Translations under genes and position numbers: made by a program
The notes under the pieces: generated by a model
Told to the model about the DNA's origin: nothing
What the model saw: the letters and a program-made list of their open reading frames with translations, nothing else
Database searches by the model: none
NCBI GenBank assembly: GCA_910589415.1
Contig: OU342638.1
Span: 8,038,014-8,102,013, forward strand
Direction: 5' to 3'
DNA: 64,000 nt
DNA from: Malachius bipustulatus
Lineage: Eukaryota; Arthropoda; Insecta; Coleoptera; Melyridae
Shown here: one piece after another, positions 1-10,128 of the stretch
Position numbering within the stretch: position 1 is the stretch's first letter
Layout of the letters: every line of letters begins with the position of its first letter

Positions 1-1
1 T

Positions 2-1090
2 AATAATAAAGAATTGAATAAAAAAAGCAATCTTCTGTGTCTTAATCCATTTATTAATGATGGTTTAATTCGCGTTGGAGGAAGGTTAGCCAATTCAAAA
101 TTTTCTTTTGATAGAAAGCATCCAATTCTGTTACCAAAAAATAATAAATTGACAGAACTAATTATCGAAGATACACATCGAAAATTATTACACTGTGGAG
201 TTCAAGCATTACTATGTGCAGTCAGAGAAAAATATTGGCCCATTTCTGGTCGAAATATATGTAAAAAGATCGTAAAGAAATGCATTCGATGTTTTAAGGC
301 AAAGCCAATTCACTTTGATTATTTAATGGGTAACTTGCCTGCAGTACGTGTAAATAATTATTTTCCATTTTATAACGTTGGAGTAGATTATGCTGGTCCA
401 TTCCTATTGAAAGATAGAGTCACTAGGGGAGCCAAGCTGATTAAAACTTATATTTGTATTTTTATATGTATGAACACGAAAGCAGTTCATCTTGAATTAG
501 TTTCAGAATTGACTACAAATGCATTTATTGCAACTTTAGACAGATTTATCAGTAGACGAGGTAGGCCCTTGAATATATACTCAGACAATGGCCTCAATTT
601 CGTGGGAGCTAATAATGAATTGTTACACATTACAGAATTTTTAATATCAAACTCTGATCAAATTGCCAGTCATGTTGCAAGTCAGCATAATATAAAGTGG
701 CATTTTTCTCCAGCAAGGTCACCTTCATTTGGTGGTATTTGGGAAGCGGGAGTGAAGTCTACAAAATTTCATATAAAAAGGGTCGTTGGAAATCACAAAT
801 TAACATTTGAAGAATATAATACTGTTTTGATTAGAATTGAAGCTATCCTAAATTCCCGCCCTCTATGTCCTCTTTCCTCTGACCCAAACGACTTAGCTGC
901 ACTAACTCCAGCCCACTTCATAATTGGAAGATCATTAGTAGCACTGCCAGAATTAAATTACACTGAAGTACCTGAAAATCGTCTAAAGAAATTCCAAATG
1001 TTGCAAGCCATGGCACAACATTTTTGGGTGCGATGGCACAAAGAATTTTTATCCGAGCTTCAGACTAGGACGAAATGGAAACAAGATTAG
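2..1090 (+). pseudogene. pol: BEL/Pao pol, integrase part (left-edge partial, interrupted)
   Basis: Integrase portion of a BEL/Pao LTR-retrotransposon polyprotein, which joins element cDNA to chromosomal DNA. The frame is open to the left edge. A zinc-binding region (HRKLLHCG ... KKCIRCF) is followed by the catalytic core: Asp in VGVDYAGPF, Asp in YSDNGLNF and Glu in GIWEAGVK, so all three acidic residues are kept. The tail (LTPAHFIIGR ... WVRWHKEF) is typical of the BEL C-terminal region. The frame stops at 1088-1090 because a LINE is inserted there. The missing C-terminal domain resumes in the same frame at 5613. Confidence 0.93.
1083..1088 (+). repeat. Target-site duplication, left copy (aagatt)
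   Basis: The six bases aagatt occur here and at 5613-5618 on either side of the LINE. The Asp codon inside them is in the same BEL pol frame on both sides, so removing the LINE plus one copy restores a continuous frame. This fixes the insertion point. Confidence 0.8.
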
Positions 1091-1491
1091 ATCGTTGATT
1101 TAATAAAGTAATGAACAGCATTCATTTGAAGTCCGCATAATTACTCTGATTAAGTGTGTTTTTAAGTTTGATTAAATACTGTGAGTCACATCATCTGGTA
1201 GCTGCTGATGCCGTCTATATTTTGGTGATAGTGCCATAATTGTTGCGTGAGCACTAATCGTTATTATATGGTTGTTTGAAGATTTAAGCGAGAATTTAAT
1301 AATAATAATTATTGGTCTCCATTTAACTTATCTGGACCTTGAGGTGATAGCATATCGGATTTGTTTATTTATGAATTGCATTGCCTTTTTATTATTAATA
1401 TCTTCCTTCAAAAAGCGAAGAGGCGAATGACTCTGAAATTTATTTTATTTTACCCTAATAATTAACTAATCCGAACTAGGTTATTTGCATA

Positions 1492-2511
1492 ATGGCGATT
1501 TGTTCAATTTGTGTCAAGAAGATCGTTGCCGATTTGTTGTCGTGTACAAGTTGTGACAACAAATTTCATGCCAAATGTGTTAACATGAAGACTGCCGATC
1601 TGAGATGTATCAACGATGGTGTTATGGAGTGGAAATGTGGTAGTTGCCGGATTGCCTTGAAAAAGCTAAGGAACGAATCCACCTCCTCGCAAGAACCTGA
1701 GGGTCCTCCAAGTGCTAGTCAAGCGACTGATTCTGGTTCACAGGTTCTTCTTCCTAATGTAATCTCACAGGATCAGTTTGGTGTTCTGATGAGGGAATTG
1801 AAAACAATACAAACCACACAGCGTGATATTGCAAAAGACATGTCTGATTTGCGTGAATCTCACATGAGGTTATCTGATGATATCAATAAGAAATACAGCA
1901 GCTTGCACGATGCATATCAGAGACTATCGCGTGATTGTTCTGCGCATAGCGCTGTACTTGATGATCACTTGGCAACTATCCGCAACCTTGAAGAAAGAGT
2001 AACTGCCATGGGACCGAACACCACCCAACTAAATAACGCTGACATGGTCAATAAAATTGCTGAAGAAATGTACGATAGACAGCAACGGTCCAATAATGTG
2101 ATTATCCATGGTTTGTCTGAGGTTTCTCGGGCAGACGCCGGTTCTGCTGTGGAAAGGGCAGTTGTGGTAGAGCTCATTACTTGTCTTGATCCAAATATTA
2201 GTGTCGGTGATATTGAAGTTGCCAGGTTGGGTCGATTTGCAGCTGGAAGGGTCCGACCTATGAAAGTTAAATTAAACGATGCTCGGGATGTTCTGAAAGC
2301 TGTAAGAGGTGCTAACCGTCTCAGGGCGACTGAAAGATTCAAGACAGTGTCGATTTCATTTGATAGAACCAAGCAGCAGAGGGAGATGTATCGAGTGGTT
2401 AGAAGAGAGATGGAGGAGCGAGTTGCTCGAGGTGAGGGGAACCTGAAGATTCGCTACATTAATGGTGTCCCTCAAATCAAGTCTTTAAACTCAACCCGCC
2501 CAACAGAATAA
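1492..2511 (+). CDS. LINE ORF1 protein with PHD-like zinc finger
   Basis: 339 residues. Residues about 4-52 form a C4HC3-like zinc finger (Cys pairs CSIC, CTSC, then HAKC and CGSC), the PHD-type finger found in ORF1 of many insect LINEs. A low-complexity Ser/Gln stretch follows, then a predicted coiled coil (about 105-175), then a domain beginning RSNNVIIHGL that resembles the RNA-binding domain of LINE ORF1 proteins. The likely role is RNA binding and RNP assembly. ATG at 1492 is the first in frame. The 3' end overlaps the open ORF2 frame. Confidence 0.85.
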   Translation: MAICSICVKKIVADLLSCTSCDNKFHAKCVNMKTADLRCINDGVMEWKCGSCRIALKKLRNESTSSQEPEGPPSASQATDSGSQVLLPNVISQDQFGVLMRELKTIQTTQRDIAKDMSDLRESHMRLSDDINKKYSSLHDAYQRLSRDCSAHSAVLDDHLATIRNLEERVTAMGPNTTQLNNADMVNKIAEEMYDRQQRSNNVIIHGLSEVSRADAGSAVERAVVVELITCLDPNISVGDIEVARLGRFAAGRVRPMKVKLNDARDVLKAVRGANRLRATERFKTVSISFDRTKQQREMYRVVRREMEERVARGEGNLKIRYINGVPQIKSLNSTRPTE

Positions 2512-5378
2512 ACGAACTTAAATGTTATTTCCAGAATGTCAACGGACTTCGAACTAAAGTAAGTGAATTTTGCTCTGCAATTAGTGTATGTGAATTTGAA
2601 GTTGTCGCCTTGGTGGAAACTAACTTCACTGTCGATATTGCATCATCTGAATACTTTCCAAGTTCCTATCAGGTGTTAAGGTGTGACCGTGATCTGGGTG
2701 CGGTCCAGCGTGCGAGTGGCGGTGGTGTTGCATTGGCGTTGCGCAACTCATCGATTGTTGCTCAATCTCATGTGACGTCATCTTTCAGAGCTGTTGCTCC
2801 TGAGGTTGATATCGTTGGCGCTAAATGCACTTTTCAGGGAACTTTGTTAAATATCTTTGTAATCTATATTCCACCAAATGTTACTCTTATGGGCTTTGAG
2901 GCTTTCTTGGATGCTTTGGAACGGGTTGTCTCCACAGTTGATGGCAAAATTCTGATCTTTGGCGATTTTAATGTGACTAATTTTGTTGATCTTCCTCCTG
3001 AAGACCTCAAGGTCCAGACGGTTTTGAATTTTTTGTCATATTGCGATTTAGTTCAGTGCAACGGTGTGCTTAACGGGAATGGAAGGTTGCTGGATTTGGT
3101 AATGGGAGGTAAAGATTGTAAAATCAATTTAGTCCATGACAATGCTCCACTGGTGCGTGAAGATGTTCATCACCCAGCATTGTATGTTTGCTGTGAAATT
3201 TTTTCTTCTCGATCTGGGACCTCTTCTCAGAACTTCTCTCAGAGTACCTCTTGCGAGGCTTATAACTTTAAGAAAGCGAACTTCCATGACCTGTATGGCA
3301 GATTAAGCTGCATTGATTGGACTTTTTTGGATGTTGTTGATGATGTCGACGTGGCCTGTGGTATGTTGTATGATGAAATTCGGAGAGTGTTTGACGAATG
3401 TGTTCCAAAATTTAGACGACGCAGATCTGACAGGTATCCTCAATGGTTCACGGCTGAAATTATAAGTCAATTGAAGGCAAAGAAGAGAGAGCATAGGTTA
3501 TTTAAAAAACATGGCGACCGTATGCACTATGTGGAGTTTAGGAGACTTCGAGCCTCTTTGAAACTGCTAATAAGAAATGCTTATGATGTTTTTTTAGGTA
3601 ACACGGAGCGCAACTTCCAGGCAGATCCTCGTTCGTTCTGGTCATATGTTCGTCAGAAATCTGGCAAGACTCGTATTCCGAACCGTGTGCACGGTCCAGG
3701 GGGGGAGATTTATGACACCCCTCAATCGATAGTGGAAGGCTTCAGTGATTTCTTTGGAAGGATTTTTGTTGATTCCTCTGTTTATGACCCGAGTTTGGAT
3801 GGCATGCACACTTCTCAATCTTCGTGTTATCACCATTTAAGTCAATTAAGTGAAGATGAAGTGTTTGCCTCCTTGAAGAGATTGGGTAACGGGATGACAT
3901 CTGGACCTGATAATATACCGTCTTTTCTTCTTCGAGATTGCGCGTCTGTTTTTGCTGCTCCATTAGCAAAAATTTTTCACTTATCCCTATCCAGCTCCAA
4001 GTTTCCAGCATGTTGGAAGATTGCAAGGGTTTGCCCTATAATAAAGAGTGGGTCAGCTTCTGAGGTTCTGAACTACAGACCGATATCTATTTTGAACAAC
4101 TTTGCGAAGGTCTTTGAGAGGTCTCTGTGTACTCATGTTTTCACTTGGGTAAAAAACTCTTTATCACCTGATCAGCATGGCTTTTTTAAGAATAGATCCA
4201 CCGCTTCGAACTTAGTACTGTATACGCAGTTCATCTCCTCTACACTTGACAATGGTGGGCAAGTGGATGCGGTGTATACCGACTTTTCCAAGGCCTTTGA
4301 TCGCTTGGATCATGGTGTGTTGTTGAGAAAGTTAAGGTTGTTCAACTTCTCTGATAGTCTTGTGTCGTTTTTCGCGTCTTACTTGTCGGCCCGTCAATTT
4401 TATGTTCATTTTCTCGGCCATTCTTCCCATAAACGCACTTATGGCTCAGGGGTGCCACAGGGCTCTAACCTGGGTCCTCTGTTGTTTTTAATTTTTGTCA
4501 ATGATCTAACGACGACACTTAGATGTAATTGTTTACTCTATGCAGACGACCTGAAATTGTACTGGAGCATTAGCACGTACGAAGACTGCAAATTTCTTCA
4601 GGAACAGATTGACGCGGTTGTAAATTGGTCGAAAGATAATAATCTCGAACTGAATGTCAATAAGTGCCAAATCATAACATTTACAAGAAAGGTTAAGCCG
4701 ATAATGTTTGATTATGAACTCAACTCAATTCCATTGTCTCGTGTCATTGAAGTGAAGGATCTTGGCGTGATCTTTGATACTAGATTATCTTTCAGACCAC
4801 ACATCTTGCAAGTGATAAGGAGTTCATTAAGAATGCTGGGCTTTATCATTAGGAACTGTAGACCTTTTTCAAACATAATAGCCATAAAAAATCTATTCAA
4901 TTCATTAGTCCGTTCCAAGCTTGAGTATTGCGGTATTGTATGGAATCCACATTATAGAGTTTATGTCCATCTCATTGAGGGGATTCAGAGACGGTACCTC
5001 AAGTGGTTACATTTCAAGACCCATGGTGAATATCCGCCGCAAAATTTCAGTTATAGTGTTCTTCTTGAAGCTTTTGATTATCTTTCGCTGTATACCAGAA
5101 GGATCACAAGCGGTCTTATTTTTCTTTATAAATTGGTGAATAATCAGGTAGACTGTATCTCTCTTCTGTCTCTTATATCGTTTTATGTACCGCGACTACC
5201 TTCGCGAAGCTCGATGACTTTTTATTTGCCAGCTGCCAGAACGAATTTGATGATCAGATCTCCACTGTATGCGTTGATGAGAAATTTTAACTCTATTCCG
5301 CAGGCTTGCGACATATCCAACGATGATTTGCGGGAGCTTATCAGCATCACAGCTGAGAGCTTTCCGTGGATAGAATGA
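2463..5378 (+). CDS. LINE ORF2: APE endonuclease and reverse transcriptase
   Basis: N-terminal apurinic-type endonuclease: QNVNGLRTK encoded at 2532-2558, then AVxFTVD-like strand, FGDFNV and the HHPALYV region. The central reverse transcriptase has YTDFSKAFDRLDH, GVPQGSNLGPLLF and the catalytic LLYADDLKLYW. The C-terminal region (KLEYCGIVWNPH) is typical of Jockey/CR1 ORF2. The frame opens after a TAA at 2460-2462 and overlaps ORF1 by 49 bases in the -1 frame. I see no ATG before the first endonuclease motif, so translation may start by reinitiation, by frameshift or at a non-ATG codon. The catalytic residues look intact. Confidence 0.9.
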   Translation, partial: WCPSNQVFKLNPPNRINELKCYFQNVNGLRTKVSEFCSAISVCEFEVVALVETNFTVDIASSEYFPSSYQVLRCDRDLGAVQRASGGGVALALRNSSIVAQSHVTSSFRAVAPEVDIVGAKCTFQGTLLNIFVIYIPPNVTLMGFEAFLDALERVVSTVDGKILIFGDFNVTNFVDLPPEDLKVQTVLNFLSYCDLVQCNGVLNGNGRLLDLVMGGKDCKINLVHDNAPLVREDVHHPALYVCCEIFSSRSGTSSQNFSQSTSCEAYNFKKANFHDLYGRLSCIDWTFLDVVDDVDVACGMLYDEIRRVFDECVPKFRRRRSDRYPQWFTAEIISQLKAKKREHRLFKKHGDRMHYVEFRRLRASLKLLIRNAYDVFLGNTERNFQADPRSFWSYVRQKSGKTRIPNRVHGPGGEIYDTPQSIVEGFSDFFGRIFVDSSVYDPSLDGMHTSQSSCYHHLSQLSEDEVFASLKRLGNGMTSGPDNIPSFLLRDCASVFAAPLAKIFHLSLSSSKFPACWKIARVCPIIKSGSASEVLNYRPISILNNFAKVFERSLCTHVFTWVKNSLSPDQHGFFKNRSTASNLVLYTQFISSTLDNGGQVDAVYTDFSKAFDRLDHGVLLRKLRLFNFSDSLVSFFASYLSARQFYVHFLGHSSHKRTYGSGVPQGSNLGPLLFLIFVNDLTTTLRCNCLLYADDLKLYWSISTYEDCKFLQEQIDAVVNWSKDNNLELNVNKCQIITFTRKVKPIMFDYELNSIPLSRVIEVKDLGVIFDTRLSFRPHILQVIRSSLRMLGFIIRNCRPFSNIIAIKNLFNSLVRSKLEYCGIVWNPHYRVYVHLIEGIQRRYLKWLHFKTHGEYPPQNFSYSVLLEAFDYLSLYTRRITSGLIFLYKLVNNQVDCISLLSLISFYVPRLPSRSSMTFYLPAARTNLMIRSPLYALMRNFNSIPQACDISNDDLRELISITAESFPWIE

Positions 5379-5612
5379 GTGGTTTCTTTACTGTATGATG
5401 ATGTATGATGATTGTGTTTATTTTAATTGAATTTACATTTTTGTTACTTGGGCTATATTTTGGGTATTTATTTGTAACTATGCGATGATTTTAATTTTAC
5501 TTTCTATTGATACTGTAAATTGATTGTTGTATTACTTAGATTATAGAATTTGTCCGTAATTTGGATTTTGTATCTGTTGGGCAATAAATGAAATGAAATG
5601 AAATGAAATGAA
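5379..5612 (+). other. LINE 3' UTR with (aaatg)n tail
   Basis: An AT-rich non-coding end follows the ORF2 stop. The last 25 or so bases are four to five copies of aaatg after gggcaata. Short tandem-repeat tails instead of poly(A) occur in several LINE clades and mark the site where reverse transcription begins. Confidence 0.8.
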
Positions 5613-5815
5613 AAGATTCCGGAAAATTGTTGAAGATTGGTTCCTTGGTTCTTATAAAAGAGGAGAACGTTCCAGTATTAGATTGGCGGTTGGGTAGAAT
5701 TACTAAACTGTACCCTGGTAATGATGGAATCACCAGAGTAGTTAGCATCAAGATTCGCACCGGAACAGAAATCCGACGTGCAGTCAATCGAATCTGTGTC
5801 TTACCATTGGACTAG
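5613..5815 (+). pseudogene. pol: BEL/Pao pol, C-terminal domain after the LINE insertion
   Basis: Continuation of the BEL polyprotein interrupted at 1088. The sequence around VLIKEENVPVLDWRLGRI and RVVSIKIRTG matches the conserved small domain after the BEL integrase (DUF5641-type). It ends in LPLD and a stop at 5813-5815. It has no start of its own and would be untranslated in the present arrangement. Confidence 0.88.
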
Positions 5816-6010
5816 ATTTCAGAAGTTTAATTTTAAAATTTCATTTTTTAGTTTAGTGAGCGTTTATTGTTGTCGGATATTTATTTATGTATGATTAATG
5901 TTTTCATGTTTGCTAATGTCATATTTATTTAAAATAGGTATATTTATTTATGTAATGCACTTTATATGTGTTGTGAATAATTTAAAGTGTTAATGCCTAC
6001 CTATTTTCAA

Positions 6011-6021
6011 GGCGGGCGGAA
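6011..6021 (+). promoter_or_regulatory. Polypurine tract of the BEL element
   Basis: The purine-rich run ggcgggcgga lies just before a TG that starts a non-coding stretch, about 200 bp after the pol stop. This is the expected place for the plus-strand primer next to a 3' LTR. Confidence 0.6.
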
Positions 6022-6420
6022 TGTTTAGAATTAATAAGCAATTTTATTTCAAGTAGGCAAAATGGAATAATAGCCACTTGCTACTACAATGAATATTAAA
6101 AAAATGTCAAGAAAAAGTCAGTCAAAAATAACTAAAATTAATTACACACATATTTTAGTACATGCAGAGAAAACGATCAGCAAATAAAATAATCTATTAA
6201 AAAATATACAGTCCACTATATTATCGAACAATCACTTTTCTCCAACAATTTTCTAAACCATATTATATTATTTCACGATGTACCTAACTGTCTAATTTTT
6301 GCGAGTCCTGCTCGTCCATTCAGGGCCTTCTAGCCTGTGTATATAACAACCTAAATGTGATTTTCTGTGATAATATTAGCCTTATCAGTAACCGACCACA
6401 TGTCCAGTGGAAGTGAATTT
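6022..6420 (+). repeat. BEL/Pao 3' LTR (start clear, end uncertain)
   Basis: It begins with tgtttagaatt right after the polypurine tract. The 5' LTR is outside the window, so the right end (probably 6380-6460) cannot be placed. AATAAA-like signals occur near 6184. No coding sequence is seen. Confidence 0.5.
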
Positions 6421-6466
6421 TAACTAATTAATTTTTTAATTTTTAAATGTTTTAAACTACTGTTAT

Positions 6467-7836
6467 ACAGGGTGTCCCGTAAGTAATGGTCCGTGGTGAA
6501 ATGGGAGATTCTACGTTTAAAAATATTACGATCTGTCACTACTTGCTCTAACAAAATCTTGATAATAAAAAAGATACAGGGTGGCAAAGTTGAGATTTAA
6601 AAATTTTCTTTTCAAAATATCTCGAAAAATTGTACAGGTACGAACGTGAAAACTTGGGGATAGATGTTTTACGGTATGAAAAATCATAATTTGATATCCA
6701 TGTCGATGTATTTTATAGAGGGCGCCACTTAGGTCATGTTGACGACGTAAATGAACACATAACTTTTTTATCCTTCAGGATATAGCGCATTTTATTGTGA
6801 AATATTAAAACTACATCATTGATAAGAAAAAAAGGTATACCGGTTGTCAGCCTCAAAAGTTAGTGGTTTTCGAGACAATCACGTTTTAATAATCTCCTGC
6901 ATTATTTCTATTTTTTTTATTATCCGAAATCTTAATGCAGTAGGTTGAGATAATAACCAGCATTTTGGCAATTAAACATTTTTCACTTTGACATATTAAA
7001 AAAGCAAACAAATGAACCATATTCACCTAAATTCCTATACAGGGTGAGGCGCGAGAACCTTAGGGCATTTTTATATGGAGAAGTCCTGGGAGTAGAAGTC
7101 TAAAAATTTGTACGTGTATGATTTCGGTTTTGCCGAGCTGAACTAAAATATTCACAACCCCTCACCATTTCCGGTTTCATGCCCTAAGGTTCTCGCGCCT
7201 CACCCTGTACAGATTCTGAAATAGTCGATTACCAGGTTGCAGTCTGTTTGGATATCGTGACAGGTATTCTCGTTTCGCAGCTTGCCCATTGAAGTTTTGT
7301 TTGCAATAAAGAGAAATCATATCTCTCTTATCTGAATTTGAAAAATTATTATGTCTCGGCATTTTTTAATTTTCCAACTACTAGCAGTAAGCAAAAAATT
7401 CTGAACAGTATCAGTAGAGAAAATCATCATAAACTGTCAATTATCTCGAATACCACTAACTTTTGAGACTGACAACCGGTATACCTTTTTTTCTCATCAA
7501 TGATGTAGTTTTAATATTTCACAATAAAATGCGCGATATCCTGAAGGATAAAAAAGTTATGTGTTCATTTACGTCGTCAACATGACCTAAGTGGCGTCGA
7601 CACGGATATCAAATTATGATTTCTCATACCGTAAAACATCTATCCCCAAGTTTTCACGTTCGTACCTGTACAATTTTTCGAGATATTTTGAAAAGAAAAT
7701 TTTTAAATCTCAACTTTGCCACCCTGTATCTTTTTTATTATCAAGATTTTGTTAGAGCAAGTAGTGTCAGATCGTAATATTTTTAAACCAAGAATCTCGC
7801 ATTTCACTACGGACCATTACTTACGGGACAGCCTGT
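6467..7836. mobile_element. Foldback element with ~400-bp inverted arms (ACAGGGTG ends)
   Basis: The termini are acagggtgtcccgtaag and its complement (one mismatch, acaggctgtccc), flanked on both sides by ttat/ataa. The left arm 6467-6873 is repeated inverted at 7446-7836 with few differences. There is no transposase. This is a non-autonomous foldback or long-TIR MITE. Elements with the same acagggtg ends recur at 17811 and 48175 and in short form at 7039. Confidence 0.85.
7039..7208. mobile_element. 170-bp palindromic MITE nested in the foldback loop
   Basis: It starts acagggtgaggcgcgagaac and ends with the exact inverse; the inverted arms are about 30 bp. It lies in the spacer of the larger foldback. 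The ends share only acagggtg with the host element, so it is a different family with a related terminus. Confidence 0.8.
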
Positions 7837-8164
7837 ATAATGATCCTTTATCTACGACCACTATAGTAAGCGCTAGATTACGCATAACGCATAAACTATA
7901 AGTAAGCGGGTCCTTACGAACTGTCGTGCGTAAAGTAGCAAAATCGCATAGCTAGTGCACTGCTTGCACTTAACTTTACGCATAATTATGCTCACGTCAT
8001 TATTATCGTCGGCGACGCATCGTTAGAATGGCCGCGCAACGTTACCATGGCAACGCATTGTTACTATGGCAATATTAGTTACTATTAGCATTCTTTAGCT
8101 GTCATATAATTTTCAATCAGTTGTTGGAAATATTATCACCCATCGTTTGAATTTATATTTTATA
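7837..8164. other. 5' region of the Crypton-like gene, no other gene
   Basis: No ORF. It carries several cgtgcgtaa / ttacgcata motifs (7880-7990). Similar cgtgcgtaa motifs recur downstream of the gene at 11430-11510, so they may mark the ends of the original Crypton-type element. Confidence 0.4.
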
Positions 8165-8177
8165 ATGGCTAGCAACA

Positions 8178-8185
8178 GTGATGAA
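8178..8185 (+). repeat. 8-bp target-site duplication, left (gtgatgaa)
   Basis: gtgatgaa is present here and at 10129-10136, immediately outside the inverted repeats. The recombinase reading frame joins across one copy. Confidence 0.92.
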
Positions 8186-10128
8186 TAGGGAACCTGTATT
8201 ACCGCTTTACTAGGGTAGCGCATTCTCATTCTCACAAAAAGTTGGGAAAAAAGTTGAGAATGTCAAATTTGACTTCATAAACGTCAGATTTTCCATGAAC
8301 GTACAACTGTCTAAAAATTCACATAATTTGTTATTAAGTCCGCGTATTAAAACGCATTTTTCTCAGTAACTATACACCGTTCACTTATTATAAAAGAATT
8401 GGGTTATGGTGTAGGGTGATAGAAATCACTGGGTATAACCGCTGTCAATCATTGGCTGGAGTTTGGTTATGTCTCTTTTTTATGAGGTTGAAGTTTTATG
8501 GCAAGGAACAGGACATAGTTGCCAGATGGATTTTTGATATTTTTGGCATTCTTCTTGTTATATTTATATTTACATCTTTGGGGGCTTTTTATTTTGAATC
8601 ATTTAGTCACATATTGCAATCTTTAACTAGAACGCAATGTCGCTGGATCTAAGATCTTAAAATCTTAAGCTTTTCATAAGAGTTTGAGAAAAAGGTTATC
8701 ATGTAATTTTGCCAAGTTAGGAAAATACACAAATAATGTACTTTTTGAATATAAAATAAAAAACTTGAATCAATTATATTAATTTACTTTTAATAAATAC
8801 ATAGCAGGTAATTAAAATATATCGGTACGTTTATTAAAATATTAAAATATAGGTACGTAAATGAAAAATATTTTTCGTCAATTCGTCGGTTATTCGGTAT
8901 CGTAGTAGTGTGTCGGAAACCAGCCAAAGATTCTGGACTTCTGGCTTCTGGCCCAAAATTATTCCCCATTATCAATAACCGCTACTGCATCCTGCTTAGA
9001 ATCAGAATCATCTTCAGCGCTCTGATTTTAATAAGATTTTCACCATGTCCATTTGTTTCGTCCAGTCCTCCGAAATAAGTTTTTCACAATGATTATATTA
9101 ATTTTGTCACATGTCAGGTGTACTTACATTTTGAAAGCTCTTCAAGACATACATTCTTTACTTTATCCTTAGAGGGAAGCTGCTAATTTACGTGCTTGTA
9201 TAGTGAAGTTTACAATACCCCCATGTCATTTCGATTGGGTTGTATTGGAAATAGATTATTGCAAATCTTCCGGAAACACAAAAATTTCATAATCAGTGCC
9301 TGTTTTATGTGGGCTGCCCAAGGGTGTAATATCAAATTTGTCTTGTCTAATAATACTTGCTAATGCCACGGTCTGACTACTATAAGAGACAGTAATTACC
9401 AGCAATTTAGCAGATATACAGATACACATACTCAATAATTACATTCCAAATATATTTCACCTTCTGAATGACTTAAATGTTTGCTCAAGTTTGGACTTTC
9501 TGGATCTTAATCATTGAAATGCTTTCTTAATGCGGATTTATTCATCTTTATTTTCGTCATTTTGCTCTTTTGAAATTTAAAATGTCAAAAATTTAATAAT
9601 TTTATTTGTCAGTTTGAGAAAAATTGATCAGAGTAAAAAATCATCCTAGATAGATATCCTACTACTAAAACTTCAATTTGACAACATGGCTGTTAATCAG
9701 CTGAGACACTTTGAGTGATTTGACAAATGTCAGTCTATACTTAACCTTTAATATCTCGATCAGCTGATATTGTCAATCGAGATCTAGGGAGTTTTCATTT
9801 TTGCAAACCTAAAAACAAAAGTTCATGGCCACCTAGTTCTTTTTTAATATGTGAACGGTGTATACGTGTTAGATACTAAAGTCTACAGCTTCGTAGATCC
9901 TATAAACCCGTAATATGTTTTTAATACCCACTGAAAGAGCATTCCTCGATTTCTATTCGTGTTATTATTTTGTTTCATTTTTCAAACTTCGCTTTTTTCC
10001 ACGTGATACCTACGCTTGTGACCAAATGTGCCAAAAATATGACATCCAGCTGTTCAAACATAACCGTGTTTAGTAAACGTCAACGAGTGAATGCGCTACC
10101 CTAGTAAAGCGGTAATGCAGGTTCCCTA
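8186..10128. mobile_element. hAT-type DNA transposon, 1.94 kb, non-autonomous
   Basis: Inverted termini of about 40 bp (8186-8225 and 10089-10128) beginning tagggaacctg differ at one site. The 8-bp duplication and TAGGG start fit hAT; P or Merlin elements are alternatives. A second inverted pair (tacaccgttcac near 8373, complement near 9850) lies inside. There is no full transposase. The minus strand at about 9420-9000 has short coding-like stretches in different frames (for example TPLGSPHKTGTDYEIF and ISEDWTKQMDMVKILL) from a protein I do not recognise. Confidence 0.85.

Larger units (their letters stand above)
1089..5612 (+). mobile_element. Full-length APE-type LINE (Jockey/CR1 group) inserted in BEL pol
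   Basis: A non-LTR retrotransposon of about 4.5 kb with a 5' UTR of about 400 bp, ORF1, ORF2 and a 3' UTR of about 230 bp ending in a short (aaatg)n tail. Both ORFs are open, so this copy could be recent. The PHD-type finger in ORF1 and the APE endonuclease plus RT in ORF2 fit the Jockey/CR1 group; I cannot fix the clade without a phylogeny. The flanking aagatt duplication shows target-primed insertion into the BEL element. Confidence 0.88.

Noticed and set aside
8416..8652. 78-codon ORF with hydrophobic stretch inside the 1.94-kb hAT-type element
   Set aside because: No domain, and AT-rich sequence gives such hydrophobic ORFs by chance.
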